From: a virus
Direction: 5' to 3' (one strand)
DNA length: 39,217 bases
IMG/VR virus record: IMGVR_UViG_3300031857_000506
Location: 1-39,217 of that record
The notes below the pieces were generated by a model, which was not told the origin of the DNA, did no database searches, and saw nothing but the letters and a program-made list of their open reading frames with translations. Position 1 is the first letter of the stretch. Every line of letters begins with the position of its first letter. Both the position numbers and the translations under genes were made by a program. This document shows, one piece after another, positions 1 to 5,569 of the stretch.

Positions 1-96
1 GAATCAGAACTGCTAGCTATCTTTCAATTTCACACGTCTCACGAGGTATTACTATTGCGGGTGATTTGAGCACTCCGTTGTTCCGTTGAACGGTGG

Positions 97-129
97 CAAA
101 GATAAGGGGATATCTAAGTTCTAAATCAA
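97..129 (-). promoter_or_regulatory. Candidate leftward Bacteroidetes-type promoter
   Basis: On the minus strand a TATCTTTG box (97-104) lies 22 bases downstream of a TTG (127-129). This fits the Bacteroidetes -7 consensus TAnnTTTG, with a slightly long spacer. Transcription would leave the window to the left, so the gene it serves is not visible. Single sites of this kind can occur by chance in AT-rich DNA. Confidence 0.3.
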
Positions 130-261
130 GTTTTAAAGACCTTCTAAACGACCTGTGTTTATGCGGTGTTCAGAGATTTGCTTTTTTGAAACCCGCGCCA
201 CGTCTATCCAATAACTGAATTACAGCCAAAGGCAATAAATTCGCCTAACTGACAAAAAGTG

Positions 262-297
262 TCGACGAATTATAATTTATCATCGACGAATTTTAAT
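262..297. repeat. Two direct repeats of a 15-mer, 21 bases apart
   Basis: TCGACGAATTATAAT (262-276) and TCGACGAATTTTAAT (283-297) differ at one position and are spaced 21 bases start to start, about two helical turns. They lie 18 bases upstream of the promoter at 315-345. The spacing places both copies on the same DNA face, as expected for an activator or repressor operator. No protein is known to bind here. Confidence 0.5.
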
Positions 298-314
298 CTT
301 TTTTACGTTATTTC

Positions 315-345
315 TTGGAAGCCGCGAAAACATTGACTATCTTTG
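315..345 (+). promoter_or_regulatory. Bacteroidetes-type promoter of the left non-coding region
   Basis: TTG (315-317), a 20-base spacer and TATCTTTG (338-345) match the Bacteroidetes -33/-7 consensus with typical spacing. The start of transcription would be near 352. No convincing reading frame follows for over 850 bases, so the product is probably a non-coding RNA or a very long leader. Confidence 0.5.
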
Positions 346-351
346 TAAGCA

Positions 352-1186
352 ATGGTGCTGAAAGCCGCGTAGGACAAGGGATTCAGGCCGGCGGGAAATA
401 GTCAGAAATGGGCGTTTCTCACAGCTAGGGGAGGGGGTGAACAGGGGTAGAAACAGGCCAAAACCCAAAAACAGCATCAGATGTTCTCTAGGACAGGCAC
501 AGCGCGGGTTTGAGAGCGAAAATCAACAAAAAGCGTATGCGTCCTGGGAAGCGGTCTACAGGTGAGCAATCAGGAGACATCAGACAGGGTAAAACAGGAC
601 AGCCAAACAGCAGGCAAAGGACAGGCCATGCGCGGGCAAATAACCCACAATCCACCCTATGTAATAACACACACACACCAAGAGACAGGAGAGAGAGCAC
701 ATAAAGCACTCGTGCACGCCCGCACATTAGGCCAACTCAATCTAGGTTACCCCAAGCAGAATTTCCGAGCCTTGCATGGTTCTCAGGAATGGCGGGGTTT
801 TCAGGCGTTCAGGCCGTGTGGTTTCTAGGGCATCGGGCGGGGTGCTTGCAGTATCTAGCGGGCATGGTCATGCATGGTGTAACGTGCTGATACTTAACAC
901 GTTGTGACGTTTATGCAAACGGGTTGATTATCAATGGGTTAGTCTACTTTCTCCACCGAGCGGAGACAAGTTGCCGCGCATCGGGCTGTGTGCTGTGTGC
1001 TATATCTACCTGAGGGTCAAGCAGTTGGCCTTGGTGGCATAACAGGCTGCAAATCAGGGTGTTAAGTACCCCACCCCTGTTGCCAAATCGACTTCGGGTC
1101 GGGTCGCGTAACCGCCTGCCGGGGGGGGTGACCCCAACCCTAGTTGGTCAACGATTTTCCCAACCATCCTGGTATTATGATTTTTT
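352..1186 (+). ncRNA. GC-rich non-coding region; candidate large structured RNA
   Basis: This stretch holds no plausible gene: its short open frames have unnatural composition and no order. It is clearly richer in G+C than the genes around it and has its own promoter. From about 440 to 720 it is poor in T and full of CAGG/ACAG motifs. From 880 to 1150 hairpins follow one another: AACGTG/CACGTT (881-903), TCTCC/GGAGA (950-966), a nested stem at 1009-1058 (CCTGA/TCAGG around GCAG/CTGC around GCC/GGC), CGAC-TTCGG-GTCG (1089-1101), GGGG-TGA-CCCC (1125-1135) and CCAAC/GTTGG (1134-1147). A weak hairpin plus eight T's at 1181-1188 could end it. Length and setting recall large phage RNAs such as GOLLD and ROOL, but I recognise no defining motif. 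It could instead be a packaging, terminal-repeat or origin region. Bases 1-314 hold only the two sites listed above. Confidence 0.35.
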
Positions 1187-1216
1187 TTGATTATTATGTG
1201 CATCCGTGTATATTTG
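1187..1216 (+). promoter_or_regulatory. Bacteroidetes-type promoter of the basic-protein cassette
   Basis: TTG (1187-1189), a 19-base spacer and TATATTTG (1209-1216) match the consensus exactly. Transcription would begin near 1223, 8 bases before the ATG at 1231. The -7 box therefore decides the start: the longer frame beginning at 1144 would start upstream of its own promoter. Confidence 0.65.
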
Positions 1217-1230
1217 TAAAAAAAAGCTCC

Positions 1231-1554
1231 ATGGAAGCATCTCAAGATTATCGCGACAATATGTTTGGCGCCAGTTATGTGAGTCAGTTCTTGAAGAAGA
1301 AAAAGAAGAAGGACGCTAAGGACCAGGAGGTCAGTATGAGTTGTAGTAAGGATGGGTGCGCTGCATATGACACTGGGGGTGGCGGATCTGGTGCTGGTTC
1401 GAAGGGTTATACTGTAAAGACTTCGTCTGCTTCTACCGGCGAGAAGAATAAGGTTTTAACGCCTAAGCAGGTAGCCAAGCGTAAGGAGGAGATGGAGGAG
1501 TTCCGTCGCAAGGAGAAGGAGAAGCATTCGCCATCAACGAGATCAAAATTCTAA
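1231..1554 (+). CDS. Small basic protein, first gene of the cassette
   Basis: This gene encodes 107 residues of unknown function. The protein starts MEASQDYRDN, carries a run of six lysines near residue 26, then a Gly/Ser-rich linker and a charged C-terminal helix rich in Lys, Arg and Glu. It contains the pair CSKDGC but no recognisable domain. The ATG at 1231 is chosen because it lies 14 bases after the -7 promoter box; a second in-frame Met at 1261 is also possible. It heads a run of nine tightly spaced genes for basic proteins. The low complexity suggests a largely disordered, nucleic-acid-binding or virion-associated protein; this is inference. Confidence 0.6.
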   Translation: MEASQDYRDNMFGASYVSQFLKKKKKKDAKDQEVSMSCSKDGCAAYDTGGGGSGAGSKGYTVKTSSASTGEKNKVLTPKQVAKRKEEMEEFRRKEKEKHSPSTRSKF

Positions 1555-1564
1555 AAATAAGGAT

Positions 1565-1999
1565 ATGCCAGAAAAAATTAAAAAGAACTTGCTAGGTCGC
1601 ACCGTAACTAAAACGTCTGGAGTAAACTCTAGCGGTGTAGAATTTAAAAGAAAGTTAGTTAAAAATTCTAGGGGCGAGTCTATAAAGTTAAAGGCAAAAA
1701 CCAAGTCGGTACTATCGGATGGTACTGTTCGTACTTTGAAAAGGTCCGAAAACAATAAGTCTGTAAGGGAAAAAATTAAATACGATTATCCAGCTGGTAA
1801 ATCTGATGTAACGAGAAGAAAGGTCGGTAAGGCAGGACTATCTGGTGGAGTTACTACTGAAAAACAAACAGTAAGAGGGAGATCAGGTAAAGTACGTTCG
1901 GTTGAAACAAGAAAGCCTGGCGAGACTTCTACGAGGACCAATATGGGCGCTTTGCGTCAGGCTGCTGAATTTCGTCGTCAAATCAAAAAGAACAAATAA
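1565..1999 (+). CDS. Lys/Arg-rich protein with the MPEKI leader, paralogue 1
   Basis: The 144-residue product is more than a quarter Lys plus Arg. Its first 16 residues, MPEKIKKNLLGRTVTK, are almost identical to those of the gene at 2289, while the rest has diverged. The body is a series of short segments with alternating polar and Val/Thr residues around Gly turns, suggesting repeated beta hairpins or a disordered, DNA-coating chain. No catalytic motif or membrane segment is visible. Its stop overlaps the next start by one base (TAATG), so the two are probably translationally coupled. Function unknown; the charge suggests binding to nucleic acid. Confidence 0.7.
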   Translation: MPEKIKKNLLGRTVTKTSGVNSSGVEFKRKLVKNSRGESIKLKAKTKSVLSDGTVRTLKRSENNKSVREKIKYDYPAGKSDVTRRKVGKAGLSGGVTTEKQTVRGRSGKVRSVETRKPGETSTRTNMGALRQAAEFRRQIKKNK

Positions 2000-2289
2000 T
2001 GAAATCACGATCAAACGGTTCAAAAAGTTTTCCCAAGCCTAAGACTCTAAAACAGAGAAACGAGGCTAAGCTGAAGAAGGTTGAAACAAAGATATCGAAG
2101 TTGAAATCTAATCAGGCTGGGCTGAACAAGGAGGAATACTTGAACAGGGCTGCTAGTAGAATTACTGGGGTTTCTGAATCGAGTCTGGCCCAGGGTAAAC
2201 TTGGTCAGCTTGAAAAGAAGAAAGTAAGAATTCAAAACATGATGACTCCTGGAAGACAAACCGGAAAGTCAAAAACCAAGAAAAAGTAA
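1999..2289 (+). CDS. Lys-rich helical protein
   Basis: The 96-residue product has basic tails at both ends (a KSKTKKK-type C-terminus) around a probably helical, coiled-coil core at about residues 15-75, where Lys/Glu alternate with Leu. I do not recognise the family. It overlaps both neighbours by a single base in TAATG junctions, which places it firmly in the operon between the two MPEKI-leader paralogues. It may act with them; this is inferred from position only. Confidence 0.65.
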   Translation: MKSRSNGSKSFPKPKTLKQRNEAKLKKVETKISKLKSNQAGLNKEEYLNRAASRITGVSESSLAQGKLGQLEKKKVRIQNMMTPGRQTGKSKTKKK

Positions 2290-2837
2290 TGCCCGAAAAA
2301 ATCAGAAAAAACTTACTGGGTCGCACTGTTACCAAGAGTAGCGGGGAGAGCGGTTCCGGCTATGAGTACAAGTCAAAGGAGGTTTCTGGTCCTCGCTTAA
2401 ATAAGAAGACTTACAAAGAGTATCGTAAGGGGGAAAGCAAGCCATTTTTGACTGAGCGTAGTAAGGATACTCCTCGTCGTCAGATGCAGATGGAGAAAAA
2501 TGTTGCTAACCCAAAAAAGCAGTTTGGTTACGACAGCGCGTCTGATAAGAAGACAAAGGTTGTTTCTACTCCATCAATGGTTCGTCGCAAGACTGTGACT
2601 CGCTCTGGAGAGGGTAAGCGTGGTGTTGAAAAGACTATGACATCTCGTAAATCAGCCGTTACTGCCCATACTCGCAATCTTCGAATCCCTGCCGGTAAGG
2701 GAAAAACTAAGGGAGGAAGATCATACCAGGTTGAGGCTAACTCTGCAAAGAATCAAGAAACACGCAAATACGTTTTGAGTAACCCTATTTCTCAACGTGC
2801 TGCGTTTAAAAAAGAAGTACGAAAAGGTAAAAAATAA
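2289..2837 (+). CDS. Lys/Arg-rich protein with the MPEKI leader, paralogue 2
   Basis: The 182-residue product opens with MPEKIRKNLLGRTVTK, matching the leader of the gene at 1565 at 15 of 16 positions. The remainder is a different, strongly basic sequence with Ser/Thr-rich segments such as RKTVTRSGEGKRG. A conserved N-terminus on a variable body suggests a shared docking or targeting peptide, or recent duplication followed by fast change. No known domain is visible. It is joined to both neighbours by one-base TAATG overlaps. Confidence 0.7.
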   Translation: MPEKIRKNLLGRTVTKSSGESGSGYEYKSKEVSGPRLNKKTYKEYRKGESKPFLTERSKDTPRRQMQMEKNVANPKKQFGYDSASDKKTKVVSTPSMVRRKTVTRSGEGKRGVEKTMTSRKSAVTAHTRNLRIPAGKGKTKGGRSYQVEANSAKNQETRKYVLSNPISQRAAFKKEVRKGKK

Positions 2838-2956
2838 TGGCAAAGGCACTAGGAAGCGGATTAAAGACTACCTTTGGCAAAAGAAAGGAGGGCAAGCCCT
2901 TTAAGCGCAAGTCTCCCAAGGATAAGAATGTTAAACCAACAAGAGGACAGGGATAA
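2837..2956 (+). CDS. Basic micro-protein, 39 residues
   Basis: A short frame starts at the ATG overlapping the preceding stop (TAATG) and ends at another TAATG with the next gene. The product begins MAKALGSGLKTTFGK and is mostly Lys, Arg, Gly and Pro, ending KPTRGQG. The perfect overlaps at both ends and the composition shared with its neighbours support a real gene despite its size. Its function is unknown, and it is probably unstructured when free. Confidence 0.6.
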   Translation: MAKALGSGLKTTFGKRKEGKPFKRKSPKDKNVKPTRGQG

Positions 2957-3105
2957 TGGCAAAACAGGGACTATACGCAAACATCAACGCCAAGCGCAAG
3001 AGAATTGCTGCTGGATCAGGCGAGAAGATGAGGAAGCCCGGAACGAAGGGCGCACCTACGGCAAAGGCATTTGCACAGTCAAAGAAAACAGCTAAAAAGA
3101 AATAA
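2956..3105 (+). CDS. Conserved phage micro-protein (MAKQGLYANINAKRKR type), 49 residues
   Basis: The 49-residue product begins MAKQGLYANINAKRKRIAAG and continues with a GEKMRKPG segment and a Lys-rich end. I recall very similar short proteins in many phages of marine and gut bacteria, always as hypothetical proteins. It overlaps the upstream gene by one base. The strong conservation of so short and basic a protein across phages suggests a real, possibly virion or nucleoid-related, role. None has been shown as far as I know. Confidence 0.75.
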   Translation: MAKQGLYANINAKRKRIAAGSGEKMRKPGTKGAPTAKAFAQSKKTAKKK

Positions 3106-3106
3106 C

Positions 3107-3268
3107 ATGATCAAGAAAAATCAACCAGACCCAAAGAAAAAGTTGATGATGAAGACCACAAAAGTTTCTTCATCAACTCCTAAAAAACAATTAATGATGA
3201 AGACAACCAAGGTCTCTACATCTGGTCCAAAAAGACAGTTGATGATGAGGACAACTAAGGTAAAATAA
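3107..3268 (+). CDS. Basic protein of three tandem LMMKTTKV repeats, 53 residues
   Basis: The ATG at 3107 gives a 53-residue protein that is almost entirely three copies of a 16-residue unit, PK(K/R)(K/Q)LMM(K/R)TTKV followed by a Ser/Thr linker. An upstream in-frame start at 3071 lies inside the preceding gene and is less likely. The alternation of basic, Met/Leu and Thr/Val residues would suit a short beta strand or amphipathic element. Wobble changes between the repeats show the peptide, not just the DNA, has been kept. Function unknown. Confidence 0.6.
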   Translation: MIKKNQPDPKKKLMMKTTKVSSSTPKKQLMMKTTKVSTSGPKRQLMMRTTKVK

Positions 3269-3286
3269 TTTTAAAAATTAGATACA

Positions 3287-3754
3287 ATGGCTAATAAACC
3301 AAAAGAAAAAACGATAGTTCGCACTAATCCTTTTAGTGGTAATCAAAAAACCATTACCAAATCTAAAAGCGTAGACGCGCAGGGTACGGTTACAAAAAGT
3401 CGTTCTGTTTATCGCAAGGCTCTTACTGAAAAGGGTCAGGATCTATCTACGAAAAAAGTAAAAGCAAAACAAAAGTTCGCAAATGGCGCTACTAGAAAGG
3501 TAAAATCTCTTTCTTCTTCGTCAACTGATATTTACCGTTATGGTCCTAAAAAACAAACAAGCACTACTGCTACAAAAGAAAAGGTAGTTGATAAGGGACT
3601 GGTAAATAAATTAAAGGGTTTGGCGAAACCATCTCAAAAAACAGGATATACAAGAAACCTTTCTGGTGGTTATTCTTATACCGCTAATAATCTTGATTAC
3701 GCATCTGCAAAAAAGACCGTGAAGCGTGTTAATAAAAATCTAAAAAAGGGATAA
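3287..3754 (+). CDS. Lys/Thr-rich basic protein
   Basis: The 155-residue product resembles the two MPEKI proteins in style but lacks their leader. It has repeated polar strand-turn-strand patterns such as KTITKSKSVDAQGTVTKSRS, and a Tyr-rich patch near residues 120-140 (GYTRNLSGGYSYT) before a basic end. No domain is recognised. It lies directly before the conserved gene at 3755 with no gap, in the same operon. It may be a diverged paralogue of the proteins at 1565 and 2289. Confidence 0.65.
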   Translation: MANKPKEKTIVRTNPFSGNQKTITKSKSVDAQGTVTKSRSVYRKALTEKGQDLSTKKVKAKQKFANGATRKVKSLSSSSTDIYRYGPKKQTSTTATKEKVVDKGLVNKLKGLAKPSQKTGYTRNLSGGYSYTANNLDYASAKKTVKRVNKNLKKG

Positions 3755-4018
3755 ATGGCAAAGTCACCAGCATGGCAACGCAAGGAGGGTAAGAACCCAG
3801 AAGGAGGTTTGAATGCCAAGGGTCGAGCTGCGTATAAACGCGAGACTGGAGGCACGTTGAAGCCACCGGTATCTGCCAAACAAGCCAAGAAGTCTCCCAA
3901 AGCAGCGTCCAGGCGTAAATCCTTCTGTGCTCGCATGGGAGGTATGCCTGGTCCGATGAAAAAGCCTAATGGCAAGCCTACAAGAAAGGCGCTGGCTCTT
4001 CGCAAGTGGGACTGTTAA
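3755..4018 (+). CDS. Conserved small phage protein, DUF6321-like
   Basis: The 87-residue product opens MAKSPAWQRKEGKNPEGG and later carries the segments SRRKSFCARMGGMPGPMK and RKALALRKWDC. I recall this pattern, with its invariant Cys and Gly/Met/Pro turn, as a widespread phage family of unknown function, probably DUF6321. The number is from memory. It is the last gene of the basic cassette, 1 base from its neighbour, and is followed by a terminator. Confidence 0.75.
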   Translation: MAKSPAWQRKEGKNPEGGLNAKGRAAYKRETGGTLKPPVSAKQAKKSPKAASRRKSFCARMGGMPGPMKKPNGKPTRKALALRKWDC

Positions 4019-4062
4019 GAAACACGGTCTCGTGCAGGGGACTGTTGTAGTTACGATTAAAG

Positions 4063-4085
4063 CCGGGGTCATTCCCGGTTTTTTT
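4063..4085 (+). terminator. Rho-independent terminator of the basic-protein cassette
   Basis: A CCGGG (4063-4067) / CCCGG (4074-4078) stem with a six-base loop is followed by seven T's. It lies 45 bases after the stop of the gene at 3755 and next to the converging leftward cluster. The reverse strand lacks a good T run, so it mainly serves the + strand. Confidence 0.8.
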
Positions 4086-4176
4086 ATTTGTCAGACTTCT
4101 CTACGATCTTGACGATTCCGTAGGCGAAGATGTACAGGGCTGCCAGCGCCATAAATCCGGTTATGTAATGCTCCAT
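4084..4176 (-). CDS. Micro-membrane protein, 30 residues
   Basis: The frame encodes MEHYITGFMALAALYIFAYG followed by a charged end (VKIVEKSDK): a single predicted transmembrane helix with a short cytoplasmic tail. Its start overlaps the end of the next micro-gene by 16 bases. Together the three genes at 4084-4399 form a chain of overlapping or abutting one-helix proteins, which supports their reality. Roles could include membrane remodelling, superinfection exclusion or lysis; the sequence does not decide. Confidence 0.45.
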   Translation of the reverse strand: MEHYITGFMALAALYIFAYGIVKIVEKSDK

Positions 4177-4271
4177 ACGAGTAGGAAGTATAGGATTGTT
4201 AGTACGAGATAGTAGATGACCATTGTGATCCAATGCGGTTTGTTAAACTCCCACCAGATCATTCTCATCAT
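4161..4271 (-). CDS. Micro-membrane protein, 36 residues
   Basis: The product starts MMRMIWWEFNKPHW and has one hydrophobic helix, ITMVIYYLVLTILYFLLVW, before a short end. Three Met codons lie close together at the start; the first, at 4271, is preceded by AAGAAAG. It overlaps the downstream micro-gene by 16 bases and follows the upstream one by 5. The aromatic N-terminus is typical of an interfacial membrane anchor. No family recognised. Confidence 0.45.
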   Translation of the reverse strand: MMRMIWWEFNKPHWITMVIYYLVLTILYFLLVWSIT

Positions 4272-4276
4272 CTTTC

Positions 4277-4399
4277 TTACATTAAATTTACACATACTTG
4301 GATGATGTAGAATGTTGCAATCCCTACGGCAATCATGACCAGGTAGGGGATCAGAGTTTCAAATTCCCTGCTGTTAAAAAAGTTGTACTTTTTGTTCAT
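4277..4399 (-). CDS. Micro-membrane protein, 40 residues
   Basis: The product begins MNKKYNFFNSREFETL and has one hydrophobic helix at about residues 17-37 (LIPYLVMIAVGIATFYIIQV). It is the first of three linked micro-membrane genes. The inverted repeats at 4413-4442 lie just upstream and could control it. No family recognised. Confidence 0.45.
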   Translation of the reverse strand: MNKKYNFFNSREFETLIPYLVMIAVGIATFYIIQVCVNLM

Positions 4400-4412
4400 T
4401 TCGTTTGTTTTT

Positions 4413-4442
4413 GTAACAAATCCGGTAAAAATTTGTTACCGG
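4413..4442. promoter_or_regulatory. Two overlapping, mutually exclusive inverted repeats
   Basis: GTAACAAAT (4413-4421) pairs with ATTTGTTAC (4431-4439), a perfect 9-bp inverted repeat. CCGGTAA (4422-4428) pairs with TTACCGG (4436-4442), a perfect 7-bp one. The two share bases 4436-4439, so an RNA could form only one at a time. The site lies between the leftward gene at 4473 and the micro-membrane genes. It could be an operator, an attenuator or a terminator without a good T run. The core GTAACA/TGTTAC arrangement recurs at 6111-6144. Confidence 0.45.
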
Positions 4443-4472
4443 TTTGTGTCACAATTCTTCAAATATTCGTGA

Positions 4473-4685
4473 CTACGTCTTCATAATCTTCTTCAGATAC
4501 AGGGCAAGGTCAAGCGCCTCCTCGTATGCGTGTTGGATCCACTCATCCTTTGTCAAGTCTTCCCGGTCCATTGTGTGATTATACTGAGAAAAACCCTTCT
4601 TTTCACGCATAATCATGTCCATAACTACCTCGTTGAGTAAATGCGAGGCGTATTTTATCGGCTTATTGTCGCTTGTATGTCCCAT
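4473..4685 (-). CDS. Small helical protein, possibly MazG-like fragment
   Basis: The 70-residue product is predicted to be all helical and ends in HAYEEALDLALYLKKIM. That pattern recalls the last metal-binding helix of all-alpha NTP pyrophosphohydrolases (MazG and relatives). The protein is too short for a full MazG domain, and only one acidic cluster is evident, so enzymatic activity is doubtful unless it acts as a multimer. It overlaps the gene at 4655 by 31 bases within the leftward accessory operon. Confidence 0.55.
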   Translation of the reverse strand: MGHTSDNKPIKYASHLLNEVVMDMIMREKKGFSQYNHTMDREDLTKDEWIQHAYEEALDLALYLKKIMKT

Positions 4686-4843
4686 CGGTATTTATGCCAG
4701 TTTCGTTCGGTTCCCATCATTTTATCCAGTCTCCAGCAGTCGTTTAGGGCCTTAGTTTTAGCCATTTCCGGGCTTTTTGCTTTAGCCTTTGCGTTATGGA
4801 CCAGCTTGTCGCCGTCCCAAACAGTTATTACGTAGTTATTCAT
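4655..4843 (-). CDS. Small protein of unknown function, 62 residues
   Basis: I start this gene at the ATG at 4843 (MNNYVITVWDGDKLVHN), which overlaps the end of the upstream gene by 8 bases, a common coupling arrangement. A longer frame from 4915 would lie wholly inside that gene. The N-terminus looks like two beta strands, followed by a Lys/Ala helix with KSPEMAKTKALND and a Trp-rich end. The shape resembles small phage single-domain proteins, but I cannot assign a family. Confidence 0.55.
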   Translation of the reverse strand: MNNYVITVWDGDKLVHNAKAKAKSPEMAKTKALNDCWRLDKMMGTERNWHKYRWDIQATISR

Positions 4844-5027
4844 GTATTTCGTAGGTTGAATTTTTCCAAATTCTGACTTGGTCGCTGGTAAAGTGCTTGA
4901 TTCTTCCCCCGTCAAGGAGAACGACCGTTATTTCGTCATTCTCTAGCATCCCGCCCGGTGTTATGTAAAGGATGTATCCATCTCCAAGTGGAGTCGTAAC
5001 TGGGATTGGTGAAGGGGGAAAGGTCAT
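4836..5027 (-). CDS. Small beta-rich protein, SH3-like appearance
   Basis: The 63-residue product has the pattern IPVTTPLGDGYILYITPGG, an END turn, then VVLLDGGRIKHFTSDQVRI and a C-terminal NSTYEI. This is a run of short beta strands with Gly turns as in SH3-like barrels. I recall similar small proteins in other Bacteroidetes phages, annotated only as hypothetical. It overlaps the frame at 4936 by 92 bases. Confidence 0.6.
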   Translation of the reverse strand: MTFPPSPIPVTTPLGDGYILYITPGGMLENDEITVVLLDGGRIKHFTSDQVRIWKNSTYEIHE

Positions 5028-5193
5028 CCTTGCACTTAATGAGTAGATTCTCCACTTCGTCCATCTTCATTGACTTCAATCCCGGCAGGTTGTTCTTCAC
5101 CACCGTGGTGATCAGGTCCTGATCCATCTGCGGCCTCCACTCCGTTAGTTTCTGGATCAGGTGTTCCTTTAGCGCTTGCTTGGTTCTTTTCAT
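4936..5193 (-). CDS. Possible overlapping small helical protein
   Basis: The frame encodes 85 residues. The first 58, beginning MKRTKQALKEHLIQKLTEW, look like a genuine helical domain with G/C-rich wobble bases. The last 27 (starting SPFTNPSYDS) look like out-of-frame translation of the downstream gene. It overlaps the gene at 5036 by 158 bases and the gene at 4836 by 92. Either it is a true overlapping gene, or one of the frames is an artefact of a sequence error or a frameshift. I keep it at low confidence. Confidence 0.35.
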   Translation of the reverse strand: MKRTKQALKEHLIQKLTEWRPQMDQDLITTVVKNNLPGLKSMKMDEVENLLIKCKDDLSPFTNPSYDSTWRWIHPLHNTGRDARE

Positions 5194-5509
5194 CTATTTG
5201 TCGTTTTATGTCAGATACGCCTTGATTAACTAATGCCCAGTACTCAACTGGTAGGGTTGCTAGGTTTTGCAGGGTGATTTCCATCAATTCTACCGCGTTC
5301 ATGTAGGCTTCACCACCCTGAACATTGCCTAACACGGCAAACAGCGGCATCAGCTCTCTTTCCAGCTTTGCAACCAGGTTTTTGGAGTGCATTTTAAGAT
5401 CTTGTCGGAAGAATTTAAGCTCTACACATTCATCGTGGCACTGAGCGTAAATCTGTTGTGCGGCTAAGGCTGTAACAATTAGTCGTCTTTTCTTTTCCTG
5501 TTCTGTCAT
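5036..5509 (-). CDS. Helical protein of unknown function with polar tail
   Basis: The 157-residue product has a convincing all-helical part at about residues 1-112, starting MTEQEKKRRLIVTALAAQQI, with amphipathic heptads. It then has an acidic, Gly/Pro-rich tail from about residue 113. The tail coincides with the overlapping frame at 4936 and may be disordered, or may mark a frame switch. A promoter-like site at 5529-5559 lies 20 bases upstream, making this the first gene of its transcript. Family not recognised. Confidence 0.6.
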   Translation of the reverse strand: MTEQEKKRRLIVTALAAQQIYAQCHDECVELKFFRQDLKMHSKNLVAKLERELMPLFAVLGNVQGGEAYMNAVELMEITLQNLATLPVEYWALVNQGVSDIKRQIDEKNQASAKGTPDPETNGVEAADGSGPDHHGGEEQPAGIEVNEDGRSGESTH

Positions 5510-5528
5510 ATCGTTTGTAATTAGTTGC

Positions 5529-5559
5529 GAAAATACAACACAAGTGGAGTTGGTGCAAG
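5529..5559 (-). promoter_or_regulatory. Candidate promoter, near-consensus -7 box
   Basis: On the minus strand TTG (5557-5559), a 20-base spacer and TATTTTCG (5529-5536) match the Bacteroidetes consensus with one mismatch in the TTTG part. It lies 20 bases upstream of the gene starting at 5509, at a distance like the stronger sites in this window. Confidence 0.4.
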
Positions 5560-5569
5560 CATTTTAACA

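Noticed and set aside
635-700. CRISPR-like or tandem-repeat array suggested by CAGG and ACACAC repeats
   Set aside because: The repeated pieces are only 4-8 bases with no constant spacing; they reflect biased composition, not an array.
488-828. Short open frames on both strands in the left non-coding region (488-727 -, 510-704 +, 562-828 +)
   Set aside because: Composition is unlike the real genes here, frames overlap on both strands, and no start context or neighbours support them. They follow from the T-poor, GC-rich sequence.
352-1186. tRNA genes in the GC-rich region
   Set aside because: No T-loop (GTTCGANNC) or acceptor-stem arrangement could be found by eye, despite many hairpins.
1054-1245. 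Minus-strand open frame crossing the promoter at 1187-1216
   Set aside because: It overlaps the hairpin series and the promoter, and its product is low in typical protein composition.
4685-4915. Longer form of the gene at 4655 starting at 4915
   Set aside because: The added N-terminus reads inside the gene at 4836 in another frame, and the ATG at 4843 has a normal 8-base overlap with the upstream stop.
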